Notes: generated from the sequence alone by a model not told the origin. Shown: positions 34,671-48,080, numbered from the stretch's first letter. The stretch is 64,000 nucleotides of DNA from Phytoseiulus persimilis (GCA_037576195.1 CM075103.1:36841250-36905249), one strand, 5' to 3'. A program made the numbers and translations.

Positions 34671-36745
34671 ATTCGATAAGATTGAGCTCAATTCCGACTT
34701 TTCATACCGTGGTGTAGATTGTTCTTATCCCATGCTGCTGGAGGCTGCGCGCAGGTATCCCCAATGCGGTGCGGTGCAACGAGATCATTTTGGATAACTA
34801 GATAATAGTATACGCTCAGCGAGGCTGCGCGGATGCGAGCATATTCTGCATCACGCTTCCATAGCTGGACAAAGATTTTCGGATGGAATCAACTCAACGG
34901 GAACTATTGGTTCGACGAATCGCTCTCATGTTCGGGAATGTTTAGATGGCGCGTGTCTGGGTTGAGAGAGGGAGGCAAGGGTGAGGGCATGCTGGGACAC
35001 GCTGGATGGGAAACTCGAATCGCTGCAACATCTTCTTGCGTTGATTTTCCACAAGCCTCCCGACTGCCAACAATGAATGATGGCATGCTTTCGATACGCC
35101 GACTTTCAATGGACGTCAGCTGGGGTTTGAGCGCTCTCGAACTTTGCCGAGTCAGATTATCTGGTCCTAAAAAACTGGTCGGCTTGAAAAGATCTGAGCC
35201 CTGAATTCCGATCGCTGATAACTTCGCTCCAAGGAGGCACGAGAAAATAAGGGAGCGGAGGAAACTAACAGGAATCGTGGAACGAAGTTGGCTTTCAGAT
35301 CCAATGAAGTTCTCGGAAATCGCGATTCTGAGATTCGGGCGAAACTAGCATAATCAACCCTTATTTTCTCTTCAGGACCGCGAAGCTGGTGAGGATTTGA
35401 CCACATTGGCCGCGGCGAAGCGCATATTTCGGCCTCGGAAGATTCGATTTTGGGTGATCTTGATTCCGCTGTTGCTGGCGAACCTCTGGGCCGATCTGGC
35501 CGCAGCGGCGCACATAATTTCGGCCCTGAGCCGCGCTACATTCTAGTGGGAATTCGCCAAGATTCGTCGGAAGAGTCAAGAGCTGTGGTGGATTTTCAGA
35601 AATGCGTAATCTCTCCTATCAAGTCGAAACGTAGCCCAACGAATCTAGCAGCTGCGTTATTAAGTTTCCAAAACATGACATATAACTGGGGACGCTTCGA
35701 TTAGTAAATGTTACCTCGCCATTATGCTGATCTGAAGAGGAGGTCATATTATCCGTGGCGATAGAAAAATCTCTCGATTCCGGAATTGAGGGAGAGTGCT
35801 TGACGGAAGGTTCGAGAGTCACCTGGAATGGGGGCTATTCGAGGAAATCAGCTCCAATCAGGCGGGGAAGTCTGCCCCCATTTGGCACTTGATCGAAAGT
35901 AAGATGGATAGCCGTTCATTCATGGATCTCGACCGTGATTGAAGCCACGATGATTTCCGGGAACTCCAAAACTACCGAGCTCTGCGTTTTGAGCAAGTGT
36001 CCCCAAGGACAGTATTTCGGCCGCTCTGCCTTCGAAACCGGACGCGATGATCTTGACTCTCTTGAGATTCTGGGAAGGATGGAAGGCAGCATTCGGGGAT
36101 TCCCCGACGCGGAGTTAGTAGCGCGTGGGGCAGCGGCCCGTGCCCGATAAATGCTCGGTAAGATCCACTAATGCACATGAACCGTCTCGCAGAGCAGGCG
36201 GAAAACATGTGTAGAGCATGTGAATTCAGGTCAATTACAGTTGAAGTTTGTCGATTCCTTTCGACTCAGGGGAGAGCAATGGTCAGAGGTGAGAACCTGG
36301 CGAACCGAGCAACGAGTTTCGTATCATAGAGATTTGATTTTGCACCGATTTTCGAGTGAGCGTTCTTCTCCTCGTTTCCGCGGAATCACCCTTCCCTTCC
36401 CGAGATCGAGAGCTCCCGACGGCATATGATTTCGCTCCCCAACAGGAAGCACAAAGTCGAAGATGTATGAAGCCTCCCTCTCCAGAACCCATAGTTCCTT
36501 AACCGAGTCCTGCTCATTCACATCTACTTATCGATGCATCCAAACCGTCAACTCGACACCCCTCAATTTGATCCGAGGTCCTGGAGGGAAGCATAAGAGT
36601 TTGTCCCTGACTACGGAAATATCATATTATCTTCATATTATGAAGCGCAGTTGACGAACGGCTAAACTGTCTCTCTGGCTGAATCAACACCCCTCGGGAT
36701 TCGGAACGGCGCTCTCGTTCCCATGAAGTGCCTGCGAACTCTACG
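34671..36745. other. Intergenic region right of the FASTK cluster
   Basis: I see no supported gene. Short open stretches occur on both strands but lack recognisable motifs or splice pairs. The promoter of FASTK-like copy 3 should lie just above 34.67 kb. Confidence 0.35.
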
Positions 36746-36751
36746 ATTATC

Positions 36752-38010
36752 TATATACAGGGTGTGTCCTCTAGGCTGCAACATTTTCGTTTCCTCCTTG
36801 TTTTGAGCTCTATTTCGGCCAAATTTCATCCGATCTGGGAATTTCTGTTTCTGATCGGAAGCTCCTGAAGAGACGCATCTTTTCGCATCTTTATTTTTGA
36901 GGACCAGATCAGTGTCACGTTTTCCAGAGCTTGTCGAAGTTTTTCTCAATTATATCCATGGCCCCTACAAGAACCTACCAGGGAATCGCCGATGCTCTAC
37001 CAATTTCGGAAAATAAAAAACGGAAAGATTCCTCTCGATCCCAGCTACAAAACGATCGCGCAGATCGATTCCGAACCGGAGAAACGGTATTCAATACGAG
37101 ATACCCCTAAATTGAGCCCTCCAGACCCCCTGCCGACCTCTCCCGCGGAGAACCGCCCATAACTTCCCAGGGAAGGCGATTTCGGAAATTTCACTGATGG
37201 CAAAAGTTTCTCATTTCGAGCCAAACTACCCGGAAACGAAGCAACCGGGTCGATCTGATAACTTTTTCTTCACCTCTCAAGTCACCGGGCGCTCATCTCA
37301 TGTCCCTCACTGAAAACGCGCCGACAACTCGGCAGGGGTCAGGACGGCTTTGACGAGTAACAGCTCGGAAGAGGCGCATGGAATCAAAGTTTTCTTATTC
37401 GAACCAGGAGCCGTTTGCCGCGATGAACTTCTCCAAGCTGCTTCGGAGGGCGCGTTGTCGGCGCGTTTTCAGTCAGGAACAAGAGATGAGCGCCCAGTGA
37501 CTATTGAGGTGAAAAAAAAGCTATCGGATCGAACCGGTTACTTCGTTTTTGGGTAGTTTTTCTCGAAATGACCAATTTTTGCCATCAGTAAAATTTCCGA
37601 AATCGCCTTCCCTGAGAAGTTACGGGCGGTTATTCACGGGAGAGGTCGGCAGGGGGTCTGGAGGGCTCAATTCAGGGGTATCTCGTATTGAATACCGTTT
37701 CTCCGGTTCGCCATCGATCTGCGCGTTCTCGCGAGCGTTTTGTAGCTGGGATCGAGAGGAATCTTTCCGTTTTTTAATTTCCGAAATTGGTTGAGAATCG
37801 GCGATTCCCTGGTAGGTTCTTGTAGGGGCCATGGATTGAATTGCGGAAAACTTCGACAAGCTCTGGAAAACGTGAAACAGATCTGGTCCTCAGAAATTAA
37901 AATGCGAAAAGATGCGTCTCTTCAGGAGCTCCCGATCGAAAAAAGAAATTCCCAGATCGGATACAATTTGGCCGAAATACAGCTCAAAACCCTGTATATA
38001 AGAATCCAGG
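36752..38010. repeat. 1.25-kb near-palindrome (foldback-like element)
   Basis: The left arm (36752-37328) and right arm (37454 to about 38010) are inverted copies separated by a 125-bp loop. Matching landmarks include GGCCCCTACAAGAACCTACC (near 36960) against its complement near 37825. GATTCCTCTCGATCCCAGCT (near 37026) pairs with its complement near 37755, and CTGAAAACGCGCCGACAAC (37310-37328) pairs with 37454-37472. The outer ends share TATACAGGG. The arms differ by scattered substitutions and a roughly 40-bp indel near the left tip. It could be a MITE or foldback transposon, or an inverted duplication of one. No coding capacity is evident. Confidence 0.8.
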
Positions 38011-38130
38011 GTCTGTCTGTTTGTTTGTTTGTCTGTATGTTCGTTTGTCCTCAATAGGCTCCTCCAGTATTGATCGGATCGACTTGGAACAAACTGCATA
38101 ATGTCGGGCGGCTCATCGGGAAGGACATAG

Positions 38131-41100
38131 GACATCAATCTGGCCATTAGTTTCCAACTGTGGAGGGGTGATTCCGGTACCAATCTGGTCATTAGTTTCC
38201 AACTCTGGAGGGGTGATTCCGGAACATATCTGGCCATTACTTTCCAACTCTGAAGGGGTGATTCCGGAACCAATCTGGCCATGACTTTCCAACTCTGGAG
38301 GGCTGATTCTGAGACCAATCTGGCCATTACTTTCCAACTCTGGAGGGGTGATTCCGAGACCAATCTGGCCATTAGTTTCCAACTCTGGAGGGGTGATTCC
38401 GGTGCCAACCTGGCCATTAGTTTCCAACTCTGGAGGGGTGATTCCGAGACCAATCTGGCCATTAGTTTTCGACTCTGGAGGGGTGATTCCGGTGCCAATC
38501 TGGCCATTACTTTCCAACTCTGGAGGGGTGATTCCGGTATCAATCTGGCCATTAGTTTCCAACTCTGGAGGGGTGATTCCGGTACCAATCTGGCCATTAC
38601 TTTCCAACTCTGGAGGGGTGATTCTGAGACCAATCTGGCCATTACTTTCCAACTCTGGAGGGGTGATTCCGAGACCAATCTGGCCATTACTTTCCAACTC
38701 TGGAGGGGTGATTCCGAGACCAATCTGGCCATTACTTTCCAACTCTGGAGGGGTGATTCCGAGACCAATCTGGCCATTAGTTTCCAACTCTGGAGGGGTG
38801 ATTCTGAGACCAATCTGGCCATTACTTCCCGACTCTGGAGGGGTGGTTCCGGTGCCAATCCGGCCATTAGTTCCCAACTCTGGAGGGGTGATTCCGGTGC
38901 CAATCCGGCCATTAGTTTCCAAATCTGGTGGGGTGATTCCGAGACCAATCTGGCCATTAGTTTCCAACTCTGGAGGGGTGATTCTGAGACCAATCTGGCC
39001 ATTACTTTCCAACTCTGGAGGGGTGGTTCCGGTGCCAATCTGGCCAGTAGTTTCCAACTCTGGAGGGGTGATTCCGGTGCCAATCCGGCCATTAGTTTCC
39101 AACTCTGGTGGGGTGATTCCGAGACCAATCTGGCCATTAGTTTCCAACTCTGGAGGGGTGATTCTGAGACCAATCTGGCCATTACTTTCCAACTCTGGAG
39201 GGGTGGTTCCGGTGCCAATCTGGCCATTAGTTTCCATCTCTGGAGGGGTGATTCCGAGACCAATCTGGCCATTAGTTTCCAACTCTGGAGGGGTGATTCT
39301 GAGACTAATCTGGCCATTACTTTCCAACTCTGGAGGGGTGATTCCGGTGCCAATCCGGCCATTAGTTTCCAACTCTGGAGGGGTGATTCCGAGACCAATC
39401 TGGCCATTAGTTTCCAACTCTGGAGGGGTGATTCTGGGACCAATCTGGCCATACCTTTCCAACTTTGGAGGGGTGGTTCCGGTGCCAATCTGGCCATTAG
39501 TTTCCATCTCTGGAGGGGTGATTCCGAGACCAATCTGGCCATTAGTTTCCAACTCTGGAGGGGTGATTCTGAGACTAATCTGGCCATTACTTTCCAACTC
39601 TGGAGGGGTGATTCCGGTGCCAATCCGGCCATTAGTTTCCAACTCTGGAGGGGTGATTCCGAGACCAATCTGGCCATTAGTTTCCAACTCTGGAGGGGTG
39701 ATTCTGGGACCAATCTGGCCATACCTTTCCAACTTTGGAGGGGTGATTCTGAGACCAATCTGGCCATTACTTTCCAATTCTGGAGGGGTGATTACGAGAC
39801 CAATTTGACCATTACTTTCCAACTCTGGAGGGGTGATTCCGAGACCAATCTGGCCATTAGTTTCCAACTTTGGAGGGGTGATCCTGAGACCAATCTGGCC
39901 ATTACTTTCCAACTCTGGAGGGGTGATTCCGAGAACAATCTGGCCATTACTTTCCAATTCTGGAGGGGTGATTCCGGTGCCAATCCGGCCATTAGTTTCC
40001 AACTCTGGTGGGGTGATTCCGAGACCAATCTGGCCATTAGTTTCCAACTCTGGAGGGGTGATTCTGAGACCAATCTGGCCATTACTTTCCAACTCTGGAG
40101 GGGTGGTTCCGGTGCCAATCCGGCCATTAGTTTCCAACTCTGGAGGGGTGATTCCGAGACCAATCTGGCCATTACTTTCCAACTCTGGAGGGGTGATTCC
40201 GAGACCAATCTGGCCATTAGTTTCCAACTCTGGAGGGGTGATTCTGAGACCAATCTGGCCATTACTTTCCAACTCTGGAGGGGTGGTTCCGGTGCCAATC
40301 CGGCCATTAGTTTCCAACTCTGGAGGGGTGATTCCGGTGCCAATCCGGCCATTAGTTTCCAACTCTGGTGGGGTGATTCCGAGACCAATCTGGCCATTAG
40401 TTTCCAACTCTGGAGGGGTGATTCTGAGACCAATCTGGCCATTACTTTCCAACTCTGGAGGGGTGGTTCCGGTGCCAATCTGGCCAGTAGTTTCCAACTC
40501 TGGAGGGGTGATTCCGGTGCCAATCCGGCCATTAGTTTCCAACTCTGGTGGGGTGATTCCGAGACCAATCTGGCCATTAGTTTCCAACTCTGGAGGGGTG
40601 ATTCTGAGACCAATCTGGCCATTACTTTCCAACTCTGGAGGGGTGGTTCCGGTGCCAATCTGGCCATTAGTTTCCATCTCTGGAGGGGTGATTCCGAGAC
40701 CAATCTGGCCATTAGTTTCCAACTCTGGAGGGGTGATTCTGAGACCAATCTGGCCATTAGTTTCCAACTCTGGAGGGGTGATTCTGAGACCAATCTGGCC
40801 ATTACTTTCCAACTCTGGAGGGGTGATTCCGGTGCCAATCCGGCCATTAGTTTCCAACTCTGGAGGGGTGATTCCGGTGCCAATCCGGCCATTAGTTTCC
40901 AACTCTGGTGGGGTGATTCCGAGACCAATCTGGCCATTAGTTTCCAACTCTGGAGGGGTGATTCTGAGACCAATCTGGCCATTACTCTCCAACTCTGGAG
41001 GGGTGGTTCCGGTGCCAATCCGGCCATTAGTTTCCAACTCTGGAGGGGTGATTCCGGTGCCAATCCGGCCATTAGTTTCCAACTCTGGTGGGGTGATTCC

Positions 41101-44100
41101 GAGACCAATCTGGCCATTAGTTTCCAACTCTGGAGGGGTGATTCTGAGACCAATCTGGCCATTACTTTCCAACTCTGGAGGGGTGGTTCCGGTGCCAATC
41201 TGGCCAGTAGTTTCCATCTCTGGAGGGGTGATTCCGAGACCAATCTGGCCATTACTTTCCAACTCTGGAGGGGTGATTCCGGTGCCAATCCGGCCATTAG
41301 TTTCCAACTCTGGAGGGGTGATTCCGAGAACAATCTGGCCATTACTTTCCAATTCTGGAGGGGTGATTACGAGACCAATCTGACCATTACTTTCCAACTC
41401 TGGAGGGGTGATTCCGAGACCAATCTGGCCATTAGTTTCCAACTCTGGAGGGGTGATTCTGAGACCAATCTGGCCATTACTTTCCAACTCTGGAGGGGTG
41501 ATTCCGGTGCCAATCCGGCCATTAGTTTCCAACTCTGGAGGGGTGATTCCGAGACCAATCTGGCCATTAGTTTCCAACTCTGGAGGGGTGATTCTGGGAC
41601 CAATCTGGCCATACCTTTCCAACTTTGGAGGGGTGATTCTGAGACCAATCTGGCCATTACTTTCCAATTCTGGAGGGGTGATTACGAGACCAATCCGACC
41701 ATTACTTTCCAACTCTGGAGGGGTGATTCCGAGACCAATCTGGCCATTAGTTTCCAACTTTGGACGGGTGATCCTGAGACCAATCTGGCCATTACTTTCC
41801 AACTCTTGAGGGGTGATTCCGGTGCCAATACGGCCATTAACTGTCAACTCTGGAGGGGTGATTCCGGTGCCAATCCGGCCATTAGTTTCCAACTCTGGTG
41901 GGGTGATTCCGAGACCAATCCGGCCATTAGTTTCCAACTCTGGAGGGGTGATTCCGAGACCAATCTGGCCATTAGTTTCCAACTCTGGAGGGGTGATTCT
42001 GAGACCAATCTGGCCATTACTTTCCAACTCTGGAGGGGTGATTCCGGTGCCAATCCGGCCATTAGTTTCCAACTCTGGAGGGGTGATTCCGAGACCAATC
42101 TGGCCATTGGTTTCCAACTCTGGAGGGGTGATTCCGAGACCAATCTGGCCATTACTTTCCAACTCTGGAGGGGTGATTCCGGTGCCAATCCGGCCATTAG
42201 TTTCCAACTCTGGAGGGGTGATTCCGGTGCCAATCCGGCCATTAGTTTCCAACTCTGGTGGGGTGATTCTGGGACCAATCTGGCCATACCTTTCCAACTT
42301 TGGAGGGGTGATTCTGAGACCAATCTGGCCATTACTTCCCAACTCTGGAGGGGTGATTCCGGTGCCGATCCGGCCATTAGTTTCCAACTCTGGAGGGGTG
42401 ATTCCGGTGAAAATCCGGCCATTAGTTTCCAACTCTGGAGGGGTGATTCCGGTGCCAATCCGGCCATTAGTTTCCAACTCTGATGGGGTGATTCCGAGAC
42501 CAATCTGGCCATTGGTTTCCAACTCTGGAGGGGTGATTCCGAGACCAATCTGGCCATTACTTTCCAACTCTGGAGGGGTGATTCCGGTGCCAATCCGGCC
42601 ATTAGTTTCCAACTCTGGAGGGGTGATTCCGGTGCCAATCCGGCCATTGGTTTCCAACTCTGGAGGGGTGATTCCGAGACCAATCTGGCCATTACTTTCC
42701 AACTCTGGAGGGGTGATTCCGAGACCAATCTGGCCATTACTTTCCAACTCTGGAGGGGTGATTCCGGTGCCAATCCGGCCATTAGTTTCCAACTCTGGAG
42801 GGGTGATTCCGAGACCAATCTGGCCATTACTTTCCAACTCTGGAGGGGTGATTCCGAGACCAATCTGGCCATTACTTTCCAACTCTGGAGGGGTGATTCC
42901 GGTGCCAATCCGGCCATTAGTTTCCAACTCTGGAGGGGTGATTCCGAGACCAATCTGGCCATTGGTTTCCAACTCTGGAGGGGTGATTCCGAGACCAATC
43001 TGGCCATTACTTTCCAACTCTGGAGGGGTGATTCCGGTGAAAATCCGGCCATTAGTTTCCAACTCTGGAGGGGTGATTCCGGTGCCAATCCGGCCATTAG
43101 TTTCCAACTCTGGTGGGGTGATTCCGAGACCAATCTGGCCATTGGTTTCCAACTCTGGAGGGGTGATTCCGAGACCAATCTGGCCATTACTTTCCAACTC
43201 TGGAGGGGTGATTCCGGTGCCAATCCGGCCATTAGTTTCCAACTCTGGAGGGGTGATTCCGGTGCCAATCCGGCCATTGGTTTCCAACTCTGGAGGGGTG
43301 ATTCCGAGACCAATCTGGCCATTACTTTCCAACTCTGGAGGGGTGATTCCGAGACCAATCTGGCCATTACTTTCCAACTCTGGAGGGGTGATTCCGGTGC
43401 CAATCCGGCCATTAGTTTCCAACTCTGGAGGGGTGATTCCGAGACCAATCTGGCCATTACTTTCCAACTCTGGAGGGGTGATTCCGAGACCAATCTGGCC
43501 ATTACTTTCCAACTCTGGAGGGGTGATTCCGGTGCCAATCCGGCCATTAGTTTCCAACTCTGGAGGGGTGATTCCGAGACCAATCTGGCCATTGGTTTCC
43601 AACTCTGGAGGGGTGATTCCGAGACCAATCTGGCCATTACTTTCCAACTCTGGAGGGGTGATTCCGGTGCCAATCCGGCCATTAGTTTCCAACTCTGGAG
43701 GGGTGATTCCGGTGCCAATCCGGCCATTAGTTTCCAACTCTGGAGGGGTGATTCCGGTGCCAATCCGGCCATTAGTTTCCAACTCTGGAGGGGTGATTCC
43801 GGTGCCAATCCGGCCATTAGTTTCCAACTCTGGAGGGGTGATTCCGGTGCCAATCCGGCCATTGGTTTCCAACTCTGGAGGGGTGATTCCGAGACCAATC
43901 TGGCCATTACTTTCCAACTCTGGAGGGGTGATTCCGAGACCAATCTGGCCATTACTTTCCAACTCTGGAGGGGTGATTCCGAGACCAATCTGGCCATTAC
44001 TTTCCAACTCTGGAGGGGTGATTCCGAGACCAATCTGGCCATTACTTTCCAACTCTGGAGGGGTGATTCCGGTGCCAATCCGGCCATTAGTTTCCAACTC

Positions 44101-46756
44101 TGGAGGGGTGATTCCGAGACCAATCTGGCCATTGGTTTCCAACTCTGGAGGGGTGATTCCGAGACCAATCTGGCCATTACTTTCCAACTCTGGAGGGGTG
44201 ATTCCGGTGCCAATCCGGCCATTAGTTTCCAACTCTGGAGGGGTGATTCCGGTGCCAATCCGGCCATTAGTTTCCAACTCTGGAGGGGTGATTCCGGTGC
44301 CAATCCGGCCATTAGTTTCCAACTCTGGAGGGGTGATTCCGGTGCCAATCCGGCCATTAGTTTCCAACTCTGGAGGGGTGATTCCGAGACCAATCTGGCC
44401 ATTACTTTCCAACTCTGGAGGGGTGATTCCGAGACCAATCTGGCCATTACTTTCCAACTCTGGAGGGGTGATTCCGGTGCCAATCCGGCCATTAGTTTCC
44501 AACTCTGGTGGGGTGATTCCGGTGCCAATCCGGCCATTAGTTTCCAACTCTGGTGGGGTGATTCCGGTGCCAATCCGGCCATTAGTTTCCAACTCTGGAG
44601 GGGTGATTCCGGTGCCAATCCGGCCATTAGTTTCCAACTCTGGTGGGGTGATTCCGAGACCAATCTGGCCATTAGTTTCCAACTCTGGAGGGGTGATTCT
44701 GAGACCAATCTGGCCATTAGTTTCCAACTCTGGAGGGGTGATTCTGGGACCAATCTTGCCATTACTTTCCAACTCTGGAGGGGTGATTCCGGTGCCAATC
44801 CGGCCATTAGTTTCCAACTCTGGTGGGGTGATTCCGAGACCAATCTGGCCATTACTTTCCAACTCTTGAGGGGTGATTCCGGTGCCAATCCGGCCATTAG
44901 TTTCCAACTCTGGAGGGGTGATTCCGGTGCCAATGCGGCCATTAGTTTCCAACTCTGGAGCGGTGATTCCGAGACCAATCTGGCCATTAGTTTCCAACTC
45001 TGGAGGGGTGATTCTGGGACCAATCTGGCCATACCTTTCCAACTTTGGAGGGGTGATTCTGAGACCAATCTGGCCATTACTTCCCAACTCTGGAGGGGTG
45101 ATTCCGGTGCCGATCCGGCCATTAGTTTCCAACTCTGGAGGGGTGATTCCGGTGAAAATCCGGCCATTAGTTTCCAACTCTGGTGGGGTGATTCCGAGAC
45201 CAATCTGGCCATTAGTTTCCAACTCTGGAGGGGTGATTCTGAGACCAATCTGGCCATTACTTTCCAACTCTGGAGGGATGATTCCGGTGCCGATCCGGCC
45301 ATTAGTTTCCAACTCTGGAGGGGTGATTCCGAGACCAATCTGGCCATTACTTTCCAACTCTGGAGGGGTGATTCCGGTGCCAATCTGGCCATTAGTTTCC
45401 AACTCTGGAGGGGTGATTCCGGTATCAATCTGGCCATCAGTTTCCAACTCTGGAGGGGTGATTCCGAGACCAATCTGGCCATTACTTTCCAACTCTGGAG
45501 GGGTGATTCCGGTGCCAATGCGGCCATTAGTTTCCAACTCTGGAGCGGTGATTCCGAGACCAATCTGGCCATTAGTTTCCAACTCTGGAGGGGTGATTCT
45601 GGGACCAATCTGGCCATACCTTTCCAACTTTGGAGGGGTGATTCTGAGACCAATCTGGCCATTACTTCCCAACTCTGGAGGGGTGATTCCGGTGCCGATC
45701 CGGCCATTAGTTTCCAACTCTGGAGGGGTGATTCCGGTGAAAATCCGGCCATTAGTTTCCAACTCTGGTGGGGTGATTCCGAGACCAATCAGGCCATTAG
45801 TTTCCAACTCTGGAGGGGTGATTCTGAGACCAATCTGGCCATTACTTTCCAACTCTGGAGGGATGATTCCGGTGCCGATCCGGCCATTAGTTTCCAACTC
45901 TGGAGGGGTGATTCCGAGACCAATCTGGCCATTACTTTCCAACTCTGGAGGGGTGATTCCGGTGCCAATCTGGCCATTAGTTTCCAACTCTGGAGGGGTG
46001 ATTCCGGTATCAATCTGGCCATCAGTTTCCAACTCTGGAGGGGTGATTCCGAGACCAATCTGGCCATTACTTTCCAACTCTGGAGGGGTGATTCCGGTGC
46101 CAATCTGGCCATTAGTTTCCAACTCTGGAGGGGTGATTCCGGTGCCAATCTGACCATTAGTTTCCAACTCTGGAGGGGTGACTCCGGTATCAATCTGGCC
46201 ATCAGTTCCCAACTCTGGAGGGGTGATTCCGAGACCAATCTGGCCATCACTTTCCAACTCTGGAGGGGTGATTCCGGTGCCAATCTGGCCATTAGTTTCC
46301 AACTCTGGAGGGGTGATTCCGGTGCCAATCTGGCCATTAGTTTCCAACTCTGGAGGGGTGACTCCGGTATCAATCTGGCCATAAGTTCCCAACTCTGGAG
46401 GGGTGATTCTGAGACCAATCTGGCCATTACTTTCCAACTCTGGAGGAGTGATTCCGGTGCCAATCTGGCCATCAGTTTCCAACTCTGGAGGGGTGATTCC
46501 GGGACCAATCTGGCCATGACTTCCCAACTCTGGAGGGGTGATTCTGAGACCAATCTGGCCATTACTTTCCAACTCTGGAGGGGTGATTCCGGTGCCAATC
46601 TGGCCATTAGTTTCCAACTCTGGAGGGGTGATTCCGGTGCCAATCTGGCCATTAGTTTCCAACTCTGGAGGGGTGATTCCGGTATCAATCTGGCCATCAG
46701 TTTCCAACTCTGAAGGGGTGATTCCGAGACCAATCTGGCCATTACTTTCCAACTCT
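38131..46756 (+). repeat. 45-bp tandem array, left block, part 1 (about 192 units)
   Basis: Head-to-tail 45-bp units; one typical unit is 38341-38385. Landmarks are CTCTGGAGGGGTGATTCC, a variable six bases (GAGACC, GGTGCC, GGTATC or GGGACC), CAATCTGGCCATTA, and G or C before TTTCCAA. Units at the left edge are more diverged (for example TCCAACTGTGG near 38155), as expected at an array margin. Larger blocks recur: 44958 and 45543 share the rare GAGCGGTG unit, 585 bp (13 units) apart; 42631 and 43261 share a block 630 bp (14 units) apart. The unit is a multiple of three without stops in four frames, so very long open frames arise passively, the longest covering 38113-46752 on the minus strand. 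Confidence 0.97.
46744..46756 (+). repeat. Target-site duplication, left copy
   Basis: ACTTTCCAACTCT at 46744-46756 is repeated at 47035-47047 on the other side of the SINE. The same bases are part of the 45-bp unit, so the insertion interrupts one unit. Confidence 0.65.
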
Positions 46757-47034
46757 TTGTTTTTCCGGCTGAACCTCTCAGCCAGCCCTCAGAAGTGTCC
46801 CGGATTCACCTCTCGGTATTGCTTCAGTGACACTCCCTATCGCCTCGCAAATCCCATTGCGGGCGGTGGGCTTGGGTCTCAAGATGGTTCAGATTTGATT
46901 CTGATATAAATTAAATCCTCTTTTTACTTTTTACCACATAAGAAATTTTTGTTGTCGACCGGGGATCGAACCCGCGATTGCTAGCTTAGCATGGCACCCA
47001 AGGCGTTGGTTTATGCCACACGGCCAACGAGCCG
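46757..47034 (-). mobile_element. tRNA-headed SINE inserted in the array
   Basis: A 278-bp non-repeat segment interrupts a 45-bp unit and is flanked by a 13-bp duplication. On the minus strand it starts with a 75-nt tRNA-like domain (47028-46954). The two acceptor strands (GTTGGCC and GGTCGAC) pair over seven bases with G-T wobbles. A box-A-like GTGGCATAAACC lies at 47019-47008, and a perfect box B, GGTTCGATCCC, at 46972-46962. An unrelated body follows, then a small hairpin (GGCTGA and TCAGCC) and an A-rich tail GGAAAAACAAA at the duplication. This is the structure of a tRNA-derived SINE: polymerase III promoter at the 5' end and an A-rich 3' end. It encodes no protein. Confidence 0.75.
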
Positions 47035-48080
47035 ACTTTCCAACTCTGAAGGGGTGATTCCGGTGCCAATCTGGCCATTAGTTTTCGACTCTGGAGGGGT
47101 GATTCCGAGACCAATCTGGCCATTACTTTCCAACTCTGGAGGTGTGATTCCGAGACCAATCTGGCCATTACTTCCCAACTCTGGAGGGGTGATTCCGAGA
47201 CCAATCTGGCCATCACTTCCCAACTCTGGAGGGGTGATTCCGAGACCAATCTGGCCATTACTTCCACACTCTGGAGGGGTGATTCCGAGACCAATCTGGC
47301 CATTACTTCCAAACTCCGCAGGGGTGATTCCGAGACCAATCTGGCCATTACTTTCCAACTCTGGAAGGGTGTTTCTGGGACCAATCTGGCCATTACTTCC
47401 CAACTCTGGAGGGGTGATTCTGGGACCGATCTTGCCATTACTCTCCCACTCTGGAGGGGTGATTCCGAGACCAATCTGACCATTACTTTAGAAGTCTGGA
47501 GGAGTGATCTCGGGACCAATCTGACCACACTTTTCCAAGTCTGGAGGGGTGATTCCGAGACCAATCTGAGCATTACTTTCCAAGTGTGGAGGAGTGATAT
47601 CGGGACCAATCTGACCATACTTTTCCAAGTCTGGAGGGGTGATTCCGAAACCAATCTGGCCATTGGTTTCCAACTCTGGAGGGGTGATTACGAGACCATT
47701 CTGGCCATTAGTTTCCAACTCTGGAGTGGTGATTCCGAGACCAATCTGGCCAGTACTTTCCAACTCTGTAGGGGTGATTTTGGGACCAATCTAGCCATTC
47801 CTTCCCAACTCTGGAGGAGTGATTCTGGGACCGATTTGGCCATTACTCTCCTACTCTGGAGGAGTGATTCCGAGACCAATCTGATCATTACTTTCCAAGT
47901 TTGGAGAAGTGATCTCGGGACCAATCCGACCATACTTTTCCAAGTCTGGAGAGGTGATCCCGAGACCAATCTGACTATCACTTCCCAAGTCTGGAGGGGT
48001 GATCTCGAGACATCTCTAACCACACTTTTCAAAACCTGGAGGGGTGATTCCGGGACCAATCTGACCATACTTCTCGAAAC
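47035..48080 (+). repeat. 45-bp tandem array, left block, part 2 (about 23 diverged units)
   Basis: The same unit and orientation as the block before the SINE. From about 47480 the units change to a diverged form with CCAAGTCTGGAGG and ATCTCGGGACCAATCTGACC, partly alternating as 90-bp pairs. The last recognisable unit ends near 48080 (CATACTTCTCGAAACC). The gradient of divergence marks this as the old edge of the left block. Confidence 0.95.

Noticed and set aside
38281..46713. Several open frames of 400-1,400 codons on the plus strand and 300-2,900 on the minus strand within the left array
   Set aside because: They are consequences of a stop-free 45-bp unit; four overlapping frames cannot all be genes, and none has start context, introns or composition beyond the repeat.
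46954..47028. Functional tRNA gene
   Set aside because: The head folds partly like a tRNA, but the anticodon loop is irregular and the segment is the 5' part of a 278-bp insert with a target duplication and A-rich tail, fitting a SINE better.
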